From Bacteroidales bacterium (lineage in GTDB: Bacteria > Bacteroidota > Bacteroidia > Bacteroidales > UBA932): a stretch of DNA of 64,000 bases. The position numbers and the translations under genes are program-made. The stretch spans positions 38,838-102,837 of the forward strand of contig SUYU01000010.1 of NCBI GenBank assembly GCA_015060245.1, read 5' to 3'. The first letter of the stretch is position 1; each line of letters starts with the position of its first letter. The notes beneath the pieces are model-generated. The model did not search any database. It was not told the DNA's origin and saw nothing but the letters and a program-made list of their open reading frames with translations. Below are positions 55,494 to 63,824 of the stretch, in pieces.

Positions 55494-58400
55494 TTAAAAC
55501 ATTGATGCACTGAAAAGCAGTGCCACATGGTTGCGGTTCTGCGGATCATTGGTCCGCGCATATCTTATGCCTATACTTACAGGAACTCCTATCTTGAAGA
55601 CGTAGCCGTCCACAAGCAGATCTGTACCAAACGACTTCATCGTAACAACAACATTATCATCCTTAAACTCTGCATAATCGGCAAACGGTATTATCTGCAG
55701 ACGCTTGTAGTAGCCCAAAAAGCCCAGATCCGCCCCTTTGAAATTTACAGGAACGGCATAGTCTGCCGATACCTTGAAATAGTTTGGAGCATAGCGGGTC
55801 TCAAAGCCGCGCGGCATGGCTATGATATTCTCCAGAAAGTAATTTTTGCCGTCGGCATACTGATATTGGTATGCAGCCGAGAGCCTCAGACCCTGCTTGA
55901 CATCTATGCCCGGCAGGTAAAAGTATGTATTGAGCGCATATATCGACCCGAAGTTCTCTGCGCCACCGGGCGAAATGGCACCGCTCACCGTCACATTGAA
56001 ACCCCATCTTGGAAATATGGCGGCTGTAGCAACAGGACGCATCTGGTAGTATTGCAGGGCATAATTGAGTTGGTTGCGCGATCTGTACACGCCACTTTTT
56101 GTGCTGTAGAACTTATGGTTGTCATATTTCCAGAGCAACTGCGGCAGAAATCCTCTCTGCCAACCCCGGCTGTTGAAATAGAGGGGCAGATAACTCCTGA
56201 CCTTGAGTTCAAAAAGAGGATCAGAGGTCTGCTCCACCTGTGGTGACTTGAGATCCCCCGCAACAAGCACCTTGCACATCATCCTGTGCTCATTGTTGAA
56301 ATGCGCCTCAACCTTGAAGAGAGGCATCCATCCTCTATACTCGAATGAGGCATGAGCGGCATGGAATCCCTTCCGGTACGAGTATCCCAACATTGAGACT
56401 GCTGTTCCCTGCGTGTTCTGGGAGTATATTGTCGCGCCCAAAGATACGGCATCATACCATTTGTCATAACTGCTCTGCATAATGTTGTCAACATTATAAT
56501 AGAGAGGCGCCCATGAGTGTATCCTAAAGAGGTGGCCTCCCTTGCGGTAGGGCTTTGGTGTATAGCGTACGGCCTGCTCCAGCGTATCTGCATAGAGCGG
56601 CGCCACGCCCGATCCTTCAGTGGAGTTCACACTCTTGAACCACTCCTTCGCCTGGTTGGAGAGCATCTGTGCCACAGGATATCTGTAATTGCTTTTGAGA
56701 ACTCCATCCTCAACATACACCTTGATTCTGCCGGTAGTATCTCTATACTCCTGCTTCTGCAGGTCTTTATATGCCGACGTTGCATATGGGGCAAATACAG
56801 GATAGTATCCGTCAAGGTCAAGGCTTGAATAGAAGAGCCTGCCTCCCGCAATTTGCGGATTTAGCGCTGCAAAAGGAGCATTTGCAATGGTTTCCAACTG
56901 TTGCGTTGCCACATTGTAAGAGTAGATGTTGTTCACACCAGAAACATCTGAGTCAAAATATATGAGATTACCGTCAACCCCAAGATTGGAGATATTCCTG
57001 TAACCTGAACCCAGCACCTGCCGCCATGACGCACCTCCATTTTTAAGGTCAATATGATAGACACCCATTCCCTCTCCAGTGATTGCCAGCGCATAAAGAC
57101 CCCCTCCGCCCCACTCCACCTCTCTCAATTGCCCGCCATGGGGTGCCGACAGTGCAAAAAGTTCATTGCCCTCCATATCAAGTACAACAGCGCGGGAACC
57201 TCCAAAACATGGATACTCCACTACCGCCAAAGAATCGGCTGTAGCATTTACAGATGGATCATTGTATGATTTTTTGCGGGTAAGCCTCTCTATTTTTCCA
57301 CTTTTCAAATCATAAGAAAAGAGGTCATTGTAAGCAGCCATGCCCCAACGTATATCGCCCACAGTCTCAATATAATAGACTTTTTGTCCCGCCACATCCA
57401 TCCTGCCGGCCGAAGAACTGAAGGCCCTCAAATTCCTGAAGCCCTTGGGGTGCTGCTGCAAAAAGAGCGGGTCTGTTCCCAGCATTACAAGTTCAGATGG
57501 CCTGTCATATGCACGTCTAACCGAGACAAGTGTATCTTTGTTCAACGGAACAGATGAAATGAATTGCGTAAAATATCTGCTTCTTTTGCCAACCATCTGA
57601 TGCGCTGTATCATACTCTCCACGTGAAGCAAAATCCTCTTTCCAGAAAGCAGCATGGTATCTGAAACTCTCCCGAGCCAAATCCTTTAGGCTCATGCCGG
57701 TAAGTTTCTCATGGGCGTAGTTCTTAACATCGGGATTGTAAAAACGCCGCACATAACACTCCATGAGGTCACCCGTATAGGTATATGAACCGGATTTTGC
57801 CCTGCCGGCTGATATAAGCACATATCCTAACGCATAATGGTCCGGCGTGTAATATTTGTTGGAACCGAACCTCCATCGGCTCCAGTTCCTGTACTCCCCA
57901 TTAAGGAGTGACGCCCTGTAATACTCAAGGAAAGAGGCGCTGCGCCCCCTGCCGCTCTCTGTAAGTTCGGTCTCGGCAACCACCGCATCGCCCTCCAGAA
58001 GCCATTTTGAAGTGTAGACACCAATTCCGAGCCCCGTAATCTGCTCTCCGAGAAGCCAACCCAACGGCTTGTATATACCCTTGGTAAAGAGGCTCATCTG
58101 CCCTACATGACGGCTCTCATGAATGGCCAGTTGCTCATCCCAATTTTGCGGATAACCGCCATTGGCCGGGGGTGTTGTATAGAGTTCCATTCTCTTTGGA
58201 GCCCATGTTACCATTCCGTTGCTCCTTGTTGTAAACGGGTGCAGTATTACTGGTATAGGCTTGGGACTGGCCTTCAATCCTGCCATAACATAGGGCCTGT
58301 AGTGCTCAAGAAGGTTTACGTACCTCATGGCCAAGGAGTCTGCCCCATCAGGATATACCAGCCTGTAGTTTCCGCTCTCAATTTTGCTCCACTTTACTCC

Positions 58401-58505
58401 CGACGGATCCTCTCCCGTGAGATAGAACTGCCCCATAAGGGCATTTGCCGCCATCATCAGTACCGCAAATGAAAAGAGTCTCTTTTGTATGAAACCGCTC
58501 ACCAT
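55494..58505 (-). CDS. Outer-membrane protein with HExxH metalloprotease-like domain
   Basis: 1003 residues. A hydrophobic segment FAVLMMAANALMG at 13-25 is the signal peptide. Residues 110-320 look like a gluzincin peptidase: HESRH at 129-133 gives the HExxH zinc site and EGDAVVAETE, with Glu171, lies in the right place for the third ligand. Residues 330-600 are WD40-like strands. The last 350 residues are alternating aromatic strands ending in LLFSASMF, the C-terminal Phe of an outer-membrane barrel. No known family name is assigned. Divergent from the Na/Pi gene; possible role in surface proteolysis is inference. Confidence 0.75.
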   Translation of the reverse strand: MVSGFIQKRLFSFAVLMMAANALMGQFYLTGEDPSGVKWSKIESGNYRLVYPDGADSLAMRYVNLLEHYRPYVMAGLKASPKPIPVILHPFTTRSNGMVTWAPKRMELYTTPPANGGYPQNWDEQLAIHESRHVGQMSLFTKGIYKPLGWLLGEQITGLGIGVYTSKWLLEGDAVVAETELTESGRGRSASFLEYYRASLLNGEYRNWSRWRFGSNKYYTPDHYALGYVLISAGRAKSGSYTYTGDLMECYVRRFYNPDVKNYAHEKLTGMSLKDLARESFRYHAAFWKEDFASRGEYDTAHQMVGKRSRYFTQFISSVPLNKDTLVSVRRAYDRPSELVMLGTDPLFLQQHPKGFRNLRAFSSSAGRMDVAGQKVYYIETVGDIRWGMAAYNDLFSYDLKSGKIERLTRKKSYNDPSVNATADSLAVVEYPCFGGSRAVVLDMEGNELFALSAPHGGQLREVEWGGGGLYALAITGEGMGVYHIDLKNGGASWRQVLGSGYRNISNLGVDGNLIYFDSDVSGVNNIYSYNVATQQLETIANAPFAALNPQIAGGRLFYSSLDLDGYYPVFAPYATSAYKDLQKQEYRDTTGRIKVYVEDGVLKSNYRYPVAQMLSNQAKEWFKSVNSTEGSGVAPLYADTLEQAVRYTPKPYRKGGHLFRIHSWAPLYYNVDNIMQSSYDKWYDAVSLGATIYSQNTQGTAVSMLGYSYRKGFHAAHASFEYRGWMPLFKVEAHFNNEHRMMCKVLVAGDLKSPQVEQTSDPLFELKVRSYLPLYFNSRGWQRGFLPQLLWKYDNHKFYSTKSGVYRSRNQLNYALQYYQMRPVATAAIFPRWGFNVTVSGAISPGGAENFGSIYALNTYFYLPGIDVKQGLRLSAAYQYQYADGKNYFLENIIAMPRGFETRYAPNYFKVSADYAVPVNFKGADLGFLGYYKRLQIIPFADYAEFKDDNVVVTMKSFGTDLLVDGYVFKIGVPVSIGIRYARTNDPQNRNHVALLFSASMF

Positions 58506-58571
58506 ATATGATTCAGCAACTCCACGTGGAGTTGTTAAGTTTTTGTTACCGAAATATTAAATCGTTTTTTG

Positions 58572-58579
58572 CAAAGATA
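58572..58579 (-). promoter_or_regulatory. Candidate -7 box for the outer-membrane protein gene
   Basis: The minus strand reads TATCTTTG, 66 bases before the start codon. Confidence 0.55.
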
Positions 58580-58620
58580 ACAAATGTATTGTTAGTTTTT
58601 AATTCTTGAGATTTATCAAT

Positions 58621-58628
58621 TATATTTG
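58621..58628 (+). promoter_or_regulatory. Candidate -7 box for the Na/Pi cotransporter gene
   Basis: TATATTTG, 21 bases before the start codon used. Confidence 0.58.
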
Positions 58629-58649
58629 CACAAAATTTTCTTTTATCAA

Positions 58650-60344
58650 ATGGACGTAGTATTTAAGATTTTCACCTTGCTCGGTTCATTGGGTCTCTTC
58701 CTTTACGGCATGACCCTTATGAGCGAGGCTCTACAGAAAGTTGCCGGTGACAAATTGAGGAATATCCTGGCAGCAATGACATCCAATTCATTTTCAAGAA
58801 TTCTCACAGGTCTGTTCATTACTGCAGTAATCCAGTCTTCGAGTGCAACTACCGTAATGGTGGTCAGTTTTGTAAACGCAGGTCTGCTCTCTTTGGTTCA
58901 ATCCATTGGTGTAATTATGGGTGCCAACATCGGTACCACAATAACCGCCTGGCTCATTTCGTTGCTCGGATTCAAGGCCGACATTGCTGTTCTTGCCATT
59001 CCGCTTGTAGGTATTGGATTTGCCTTCATGATGTTCAAATCCAACAAGAAAAAATCAATTGGTGAACTTATAATAGGATTTGCACTTTTGTTCCTTGGCT
59101 TAAGTTCCCTTAAAAGTTCGGTTCCAGACCTTCAAAGTTCGCCAGAGGTGCTTGCATTCCTTCAGCAATGGACAAACTACGGCTTCGGTTCTGTATTGAT
59201 GTTCGTTGCAATAGGCACAATCCTTACAATAGTGCTGCAGTCATCAAGTGCCACAATGGCATTGACCCTTGTAATGTGCAACAACGGCTGGATTCCGTTT
59301 GAGATGGGTGCTGCAATGGTACTTGGCGAGAACATTGGAACAACCATCACTGCAAACATAGCAGCATCAGTGGCAAATGTATCGGCAAGAAGAGCGGCAA
59401 TGGCACACTCTGTATTTAACTTGTTTGGTGTAGTCTGGGTGCTTATACTGTTCCATCCGTTCCTTACTGTCGTGTCAAAAATCATTATGGCAATAGGACT
59501 TGACAATCCGCTTCAAGACGGAGCCTCACCTAACTCGACTTTGTATGCCATTTCAATGGTTCATACACTCTTCAACATATGTAATACCCTTATCCTTGTA
59601 TGGTTTACAAACCAGATTGCGGCGTTGGTTACCAAGATTGTCAAAGGTAAGAAGGAGGAAGAGGTATTCCGTTTGCAATATATTCATGGCGGTCTGTTGA
59701 ACACTGCAGAGTTGTCATTGGCACAGGCAAAGGCAGAGATTATCCACTATGCACAGATATGCCGCAGACAGTATGTATATGCACAGGAGGCCTTGAACAC
59801 AGAGGATTCAGAGAAATTTGACAAACTCTACAAGAAACTTGAGGAGTATGAGCAGATTACAGACCGTATTGAACTTGAGATTGCCAAATACCTCAACAAC
59901 ATTGCGGAGGGCCAGTTGAGCGAAGAATCAGGCCGCAGGCTTCAGGCAATGTACAAGATTATCAGCGAACTCGAGAGTGTGGGTGACTCCGGATTCAACA
60001 TTGCACGTATCCTTCAGCGCAGAAACATCCACAACAAGGAGTTTGATCCTAACATGATCAAGAAACTCAACTACATGACTGAACTTATAAACAGAGGCTT
60101 TGATGCCATGATCAACAACTTGACTTTGGGTTACGACAAGATTGAAAACATATCCAATGCCCAGGATGTGGAGCATGATATCAACGAGTACAGAAACAAC
60201 CTTAAAGAGGAGCATCTTCTTAACCTTGAGAACAATGTATACTCCTACTTGACCGGTGTTTACTATATGGACTTGATTTCTGAATATGAGCATGTGGGCG
60301 ACTTCATGATCAACATTTCAGAGGCCATTATTGAGATCAAGTAG
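58650..60344 (+). CDS. Na+/phosphate cotransporter with PhoU-like tail
   Basis: 564 residues from MDVVFKIFTLLGSLGLFLYG. The two inverted Na/Pi repeats each hold the QSSSAT motif (IQSSSATTVMVVSF and LQSSSATMALTLVM), the binding site known from NptA. Around nine hydrophobic segments precede a helical C-terminal 200 residues resembling PhoU (ELESVGDSGFNIARIL and YEHVGDFMINISEAI). It imports phosphate with sodium. The start at 58650 is chosen over one eight codons earlier because the earlier residues lack similarity. Confidence 0.93.
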   Translation: MDVVFKIFTLLGSLGLFLYGMTLMSEALQKVAGDKLRNILAAMTSNSFSRILTGLFITAVIQSSSATTVMVVSFVNAGLLSLVQSIGVIMGANIGTTITAWLISLLGFKADIAVLAIPLVGIGFAFMMFKSNKKKSIGELIIGFALLFLGLSSLKSSVPDLQSSPEVLAFLQQWTNYGFGSVLMFVAIGTILTIVLQSSSATMALTLVMCNNGWIPFEMGAAMVLGENIGTTITANIAASVANVSARRAAMAHSVFNLFGVVWVLILFHPFLTVVSKIIMAIGLDNPLQDGASPNSTLYAISMVHTLFNICNTLILVWFTNQIAALVTKIVKGKKEEEVFRLQYIHGGLLNTAELSLAQAKAEIIHYAQICRRQYVYAQEALNTEDSEKFDKLYKKLEEYEQITDRIELEIAKYLNNIAEGQLSEESGRRLQAMYKIISELESVGDSGFNIARILQRRNIHNKEFDPNMIKKLNYMTELINRGFDAMINNLTLGYDKIENISNAQDVEHDINEYRNNLKEEHLLNLENNVYSYLTGVYYMDLISEYEHVGDFMINISEAIIEIK

Positions 60345-60399
60345 TTCAGAGCGAATGGCCTCCATGAGGCTGAACGCAGTCTGGTTTACATTATACAAT

Positions 60400-60436
60400 G
60401 ACCTGCAACTCCAAGAGTCTGCAGGTCTTTTCTTTT
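60400..60436 (+). terminator. Terminator after the Na/Pi gene
   Basis: GACCTGCA (60400-60407) pairs with TGCAGGTC (60420-60427), with an inner ACTC/GAGT pairing, and is followed by TTTTCTTTT. Confidence 0.85.
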
Positions 60437-60525
60437 GGGAGCCTGCAGCCGCACAATGCACGGCTTCAAATTTCAGTCAATGGGTAGTGCGGCCAAGTGA
60501 TCCTGACTCGGACACACAAAAAAAA

Positions 60526-60547
60526 CACTCACAATCTCTTGTAAGTG
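60526..60547 (-). terminator. Terminator after tRNA-Pro
   Basis: On the minus strand CACTTACAA pairs with TTGTGAGTG over GAGA and runs into eight T's. It is 8 bases from the tRNA end and resembles the terminator of the CAT tRNA. Confidence 0.88.
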
Positions 60548-60555
60548 CTTTTCTG

Positions 60556-60629
60556 TCGGGATACTCCGACTCGAACGGAGGACCCTCTGCTCCCAAAGCA
60601 GATGCGCTAACCAACTGCGCCACATCCCG
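60556..60629 (-). tRNA. tRNA-Pro (anticodon TGG)
   Basis: The acceptor CGGGATG pairs with TATCCCG. The anticodon stem TCTGC/GCAGA encloses TTTGGGA with anticodon TGG. The T arm is CTCCG-TTCGAGT-CGGAG. The discriminator A at 60556 is not followed by CCA, so that is added later. It reads CCN proline codons. Confidence 0.95.
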
Positions 60630-60673
60630 ATTACCTTTAAGAACTCGCCTTGGTTTGGAACCCAAAGCGGATG

Positions 60674-60704
60674 CAAAGGTATGACTATTTTTTTTATTTC
60701 CAAA
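60674..60704 (-). promoter_or_regulatory. Promoter of tRNA-Pro
   Basis: On the minus strand, TTTG (60701-60704), 19-base spacer, TACCTTTG (60674-60681): a full consensus match. Confidence 0.88.
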
Positions 60705-60724
60705 AAAAAAGTGAAAATTTTAAT

Positions 60725-61099
60725 CTATTTCGTCAATAATCTGTCGGCGAGGTTAAAGAGATCCCTTACATTTATTGTTTCCGAGACAATTGTAGGGGCC
60801 GCTCCTATAGGGCAAATATAGATTACAGGCACCCTCCGCCCTACAAAGTTGCGAGACATCTCCGGTTCCAGGTCAGTATCCACATAGTAGACCTTGTACC
60901 TCTCCCTGCGCCTCTTTGCCATTATCTCCAGCGCAGGTTCAAGTTCCACACAAAATTTGCTGCAAGGAGAGGCAAAGATCACCATGCTTGGAGTTTTGCC
61001 TATATATGTGAATTTGTCGGGGTTTGATTCATAGTTGTAAATTTCATTAAGGAAGCGGCACTTGTCAATATGATTCAGATGTTTCATCTTTACCTCCAT
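60725..61099 (-). CDS. Thioredoxin-fold protein with a CxxxC site
   Basis: 124 residues (or 120 from the second ATG). The fold is thioredoxin-like: PSMVIFASPCSKFCVELEP, where the paired cysteines Cys46 and Cys50 are three residues apart rather than two, and later RRVPVIYICP with the cis-proline. No signal peptide, so cytosolic. The usual Trp-Cys-Gly-Pro-Cys is absent. A redox role is likely, but a catalytic thioredoxin reaction is not assured. It reads leftward towards tRNA-Pro and is divergent from the DUF5106 gene. Confidence 0.75.
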   Translation of the reverse strand: MEVKMKHLNHIDKCRFLNEIYNYESNPDKFTYIGKTPSMVIFASPCSKFCVELEPALEIMAKRRRERYKVYYVDTDLEPEMSRNFVGRRVPVIYICPIGAAPTIVSETINVRDLFNLADRLLTK

Positions 61100-61270
61100 T
61101 TGTTTCTGTTTTATAATTTACTTGTTGTATCCATTTTGTTCTCTGAGCATATTCAGATACTCATTAACACTTATTTTCAAGTAAGGTTTATACTTGAACG
61201 TATTTTTGCCCTATCTTTACATGCCGGTTCGCTGAAGCGGCGGAGTTGCTTCCACTATATTCATTTATAT

Positions 61271-62326
61271 ATGAGATCATCACTTTATATTTACACCATT
61301 CTGGCTATGCTGACAGCCATCTTCTGCCAGGGATGCGGCAACAGCAAGGGCAACGGCAACACTGCACCGGATGCCGCTGTTCCAAACGGAACATTTCCAT
61401 ACGTCACCCCTCCAATGTACATTACCGACCCTGTAGAGGAGGTCCTCTATTTGTCGGAACATTTCTGGGACAACTATATAGGCAATGCCAAAAAGGATAC
61501 TGCGCTCCTCTCCATTGGCAAGGAGGAGTTTAGAAATGCATATGCCTCTTATATACAGATTCTTGGGACCGTTGAACCATTTGTCGGCACAGCAACCGGA
61601 AAGAGCGGGGATGCGGCAAAAAAAGTAATTGGAAACTCCCATAAAGAGATATTTGCAGTAGCCGATTCGCTCTACCTTGCGGGATACAGGCAGCCGCTGA
61701 TGGGGCTTATTGAACTGAGCGAAGCATTTCTCTATAACCCCAACTCGCCATATTTGAATGAAGAACTCTACATTCCTGCAATTGAGGCTATACTTGCTCT
61801 GAAGAGTATAGATTCTCTGCACAAAATGCAGCATAAATACCAGCAGATGATGGTAATGCTCAACCGTAAAGGGACAAAAGCGAACGACTTCAAGTATGAA
61901 TATCTGCTCCATAAAGGCACAGGGAAAGCACACTCAACCCTGCACAAGACAAAGGCAGAGTATCTCCTCATTTATTTCAATAATCCGGGCTGCGCCAGTT
62001 GCAAGGAGATTCAGCAGGCGCTTGCAGATGATCCTATAGTAAATGGAATGATAGAAAGCGGCAAACTTAAGGTTCTCTCAATGTACATAGATAAAGATGA
62101 GGCAGCCTGGAGGGAGCGCTTTGACTCTGCGCCATCAAATTGGATTTATGCACGCGATTACCTGAACCAATTTGAGACAAATGAGTTGTACGGCATAAGG
62201 GCTATTCCGAGCATGTACCTGCTCAACAGCAATAAGGAGGTTCTGCTCAAGGATGCCCAAGCCATTAAAATTATAGAGTATTTCAACCGCACAAACAGAA
62301 GCGGCAATATCAGTTTACAGAATTAA
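61271..62326 (+). CDS. DUF5106 lipoprotein with thioredoxin-like domain
   Basis: 351 residues from MRSSLYIYTILAMLTAIF; upstream codons are open but would spoil the signal. The lipobox CQGC places the lipid on Cys22. The first 200 residues are DUF5106 (VEEVLYLSEHFWDNYIGNA). The C-terminal 140 form a thioredoxin fold with FNNPGCASC, active cysteines at 241 and 244, and the cis-proline in AIPSMYLL. It is lipid-anchored in the periplasm and is a likely thiol oxidoreductase of the TlpA type. It is followed 14 bases later by a Nudix gene. Confidence 0.86.
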   Translation: MRSSLYIYTILAMLTAIFCQGCGNSKGNGNTAPDAAVPNGTFPYVTPPMYITDPVEEVLYLSEHFWDNYIGNAKKDTALLSIGKEEFRNAYASYIQILGTVEPFVGTATGKSGDAAKKVIGNSHKEIFAVADSLYLAGYRQPLMGLIELSEAFLYNPNSPYLNEELYIPAIEAILALKSIDSLHKMQHKYQQMMVMLNRKGTKANDFKYEYLLHKGTGKAHSTLHKTKAEYLLIYFNNPGCASCKEIQQALADDPIVNGMIESGKLKVLSMYIDKDEAAWRERFDSAPSNWIYARDYLNQFETNELYGIRAIPSMYLLNSNKEVLLKDAQAIKIIEYFNRTNRSGNISLQN

Positions 62327-62340
62327 AAACGGGTCAGCAG

Positions 62341-62925
62341 ATGAAACCTTCAGAGAAAGAAGAATTTGCCCAAAAGGCGATTGGAACCGACGGCAAATGG
62401 AAAACACTTGAGAGCCAATACCTTTTCAAAAGGCCCTGGCTTACCGTAAGAAGAGATAAAGTTGAACTTCCCGACGGCCGCATAAATGATGAGTTCTACG
62501 TGCTTGAGTACCCCGACTGGGTAAATGTCATTGCAATAACCAAAGAGGGTAAGTTTGTGATGGAACGTCAGTACAGGCACGGCATCGGTCTCACCTGCTA
62601 TGAGATATGTGCCGGAGTTATGGAGAAGGGCGAAACGCCGGTTGAAGCAGCCAAACGCGAACTTCTTGAGGAGACAGGCTACGGCAACGGCCAATGGGAA
62701 GAGATAATGACCATAAGCGGCAACTCCTCAACCACCAACAACTATACCCACTGCTTTGTGGCGACAGGCGTAGAGAAGATCGGCACGCAGAATCTTGACC
62801 GCACAGAGGATATCTCGGTACATCTGCTTTCACGCCAGGAGGTAGAGACGCTGCTTGAAAAGAACCTCATTTCACAATCACTTATGGCCGCACCCCTTTG
62901 GAAATACTTCTGCACACAGAAGTAA
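62341..62925 (+). CDS. Nudix hydrolase (ADP-sugar pyrophosphatase type)
   Basis: 194 residues. The Nudix box lies at 92-115: it begins GVMEKGETPVEAAKRELLEE and ends TGYG, fitting GX5EX7REUXEEXGU. The upstream QYRHGIGLTCYEICAG is typical of ADP-ribose or ADP-sugar pyrophosphatases. Such enzymes remove nucleoside-diphosphate sugars. The gene follows the DUF5106 gene by 14 bases and is followed by a terminator. Confidence 0.93.
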   Translation: MKPSEKEEFAQKAIGTDGKWKTLESQYLFKRPWLTVRRDKVELPDGRINDEFYVLEYPDWVNVIAITKEGKFVMERQYRHGIGLTCYEICAGVMEKGETPVEAAKRELLEETGYGNGQWEEIMTISGNSSTTNNYTHCFVATGVEKIGTQNLDRTEDISVHLLSRQEVETLLEKNLISQSLMAAPLWKYFCTQK

Positions 62926-62957
62926 CTTTGAGAGAGAATACTCATTGCGAATGACAA

Positions 62958-62993
62958 GACCCCCAAAAGTCTCTTTTCCAACTTCTGGGGGTC
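62958..62993 (+). terminator. Terminator after the Nudix gene
   Basis: GACCCCCA pairs with TGGGGGTC, extended by AAGT/ACTT inside. No long T-run follows. A second smaller hairpin AGAGAC/GTCTCT follows at about 63009-63033. Both may serve the convergent yegP gene as well. Confidence 0.75.
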
Positions 62994-63054
62994 ACATCAA
63001 TCACGCATAGAGACAACTTTCAAGAGAGTCTCTACATATCACTTTACGTGGTAA

Positions 63055-63387
63055 TTATTCGGCAATCTCTATAACTTCAGCCTCAGGAGCATTTCTCATA
63101 ACTGAAGCAATACCATTATCTCTGGTCTTCTCTGAAGCATACATCTGGCTTGATCCTATAACCTGACCATTTGTAGCCTTAAGGTTAAAATGGAACTTGC
63201 CGCTTGCAGCGGTTTTTTTCTCATATCTTGCCTCTACAACAGCATTTTTCTTTACAGACTCAACACCATTAAGACATGCAGCCTTTGTTGTATAACCTTC
63301 ACTTGTAAGAATAACTTGACCATTAGTTGCTTTAAGATTGAACTGGAACTCACCGTTCTTTCTGGTTGAGATTACAAATTTTCCCAT
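63055..63387 (-). CDS. YegP family protein (two DUF1508 repeats)
   Basis: 110 residues made of two nearly identical halves. Each contains the stretch FNLKATNGQVI, followed by a Ser-Glu/Gln-x-Y turn (SEGYTTKAACLNGVESVKKN and SSQMYASEKTRDNGIASV). The fold is the YegP/DUF1508 type; function is unknown, though such proteins are small and often abundant. No clear promoter was seen. It converges on the Nudix gene. Confidence 0.93.
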   Translation of the reverse strand: MGKFVISTRKNGEFQFNLKATNGQVILTSEGYTTKAACLNGVESVKKNAVVEARYEKKTAASGKFHFNLKATNGQVIGSSQMYASEKTRDNGIASVMRNAPEAEVIEIAE

Positions 63388-63583
63388 AGTTTCTGAATAT
63401 TAAATGTGTATGTTTTTACAATTTCTCCGTAAAGTTAGTATAATTCAATTAAATATGAAATATCTGATCCGGAAATCAAATGTAATTTATTTTGAATGTG
63501 AGGTCCATACCGGGGATATTTATCGCATATGGACCCACCATATTGACGAATGTGTATCTTTTTAAGGTGTAAATTGCACCGCG
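63388..63583. other. Non-coding stretch between yegP and the RNA promoter
   Basis: No gene or strong hairpin is supported. The left part is AT-rich upstream of yegP; AATTGCACC near 63572 is the only local structure of note. Confidence 0.5.
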
Positions 63584-63614
63584 TTGCTTTTCTTAACTTT
63601 TCTTGGTAAATTTG
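63584..63614 (+). promoter_or_regulatory. Promoter of the candidate ncRNA
   Basis: TTGC (63584-63587), a spacer of exactly 19 bases, then TAAATTTG (63607-63614). It meets the consensus and points straight at the structured RNA. Confidence 0.8.
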
Positions 63615-63715
63615 CTCCTATTATGGAATTGGTAGGGTTGAGAACGGTTTTGCCGTTCAAGCCAACCGCGGTCTGACTGCGTATCCTCTACCAGTTCCAT
63701 TTCTTGTAATAGGAG
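63615..63715 (+). ncRNA. Candidate structured RNA of unknown class
   Basis: About 100 bases form one closed fold. Helix 1 is CTCCTATTA (63615-63623) with TAATAGGAG (63707-63715). Helix 2 is TGGAATTGGTAG (63624-63635) with CTACCAGTTCCA (63688-63699), twelve pairs including one G-T. Inside are a hairpin GAACGG-TTTTG-CCGTTC (63642-63658) and a second hairpin CGCGGTCTGACTGCG (63667-63681). A consensus promoter precedes it and no reading frame covers it. The likely start is within the first strand, so helix 1 may be shorter in the RNA. I could not match it to a named RNA family. Confidence 0.62.
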
Positions 63716-63804
63716 AAAAAACCATTGGAACCCCCTCAAATTGGGATTTTTGGAGAGTCGGTCAGGGAGCAAATGAAAAAATAGGTGGAGAAATTAAAAT
63801 AGTC

Positions 63805-63812
63805 TATCTTTG
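63805..63812 (+). promoter_or_regulatory. Candidate -7 box for the transposase
   Basis: TATCTTTG, 12 bases before the start codon. No -33 partner was seen. Confidence 0.5.
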
Positions 63813-63824
63813 AAAATAAAAAAG

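Noticed and set aside
63615..63715. SRP RNA or 6S RNA
   Set aside because: The conserved SRP domain IV sequence is absent and the length is too short for 6S RNA; the fold does not match either.
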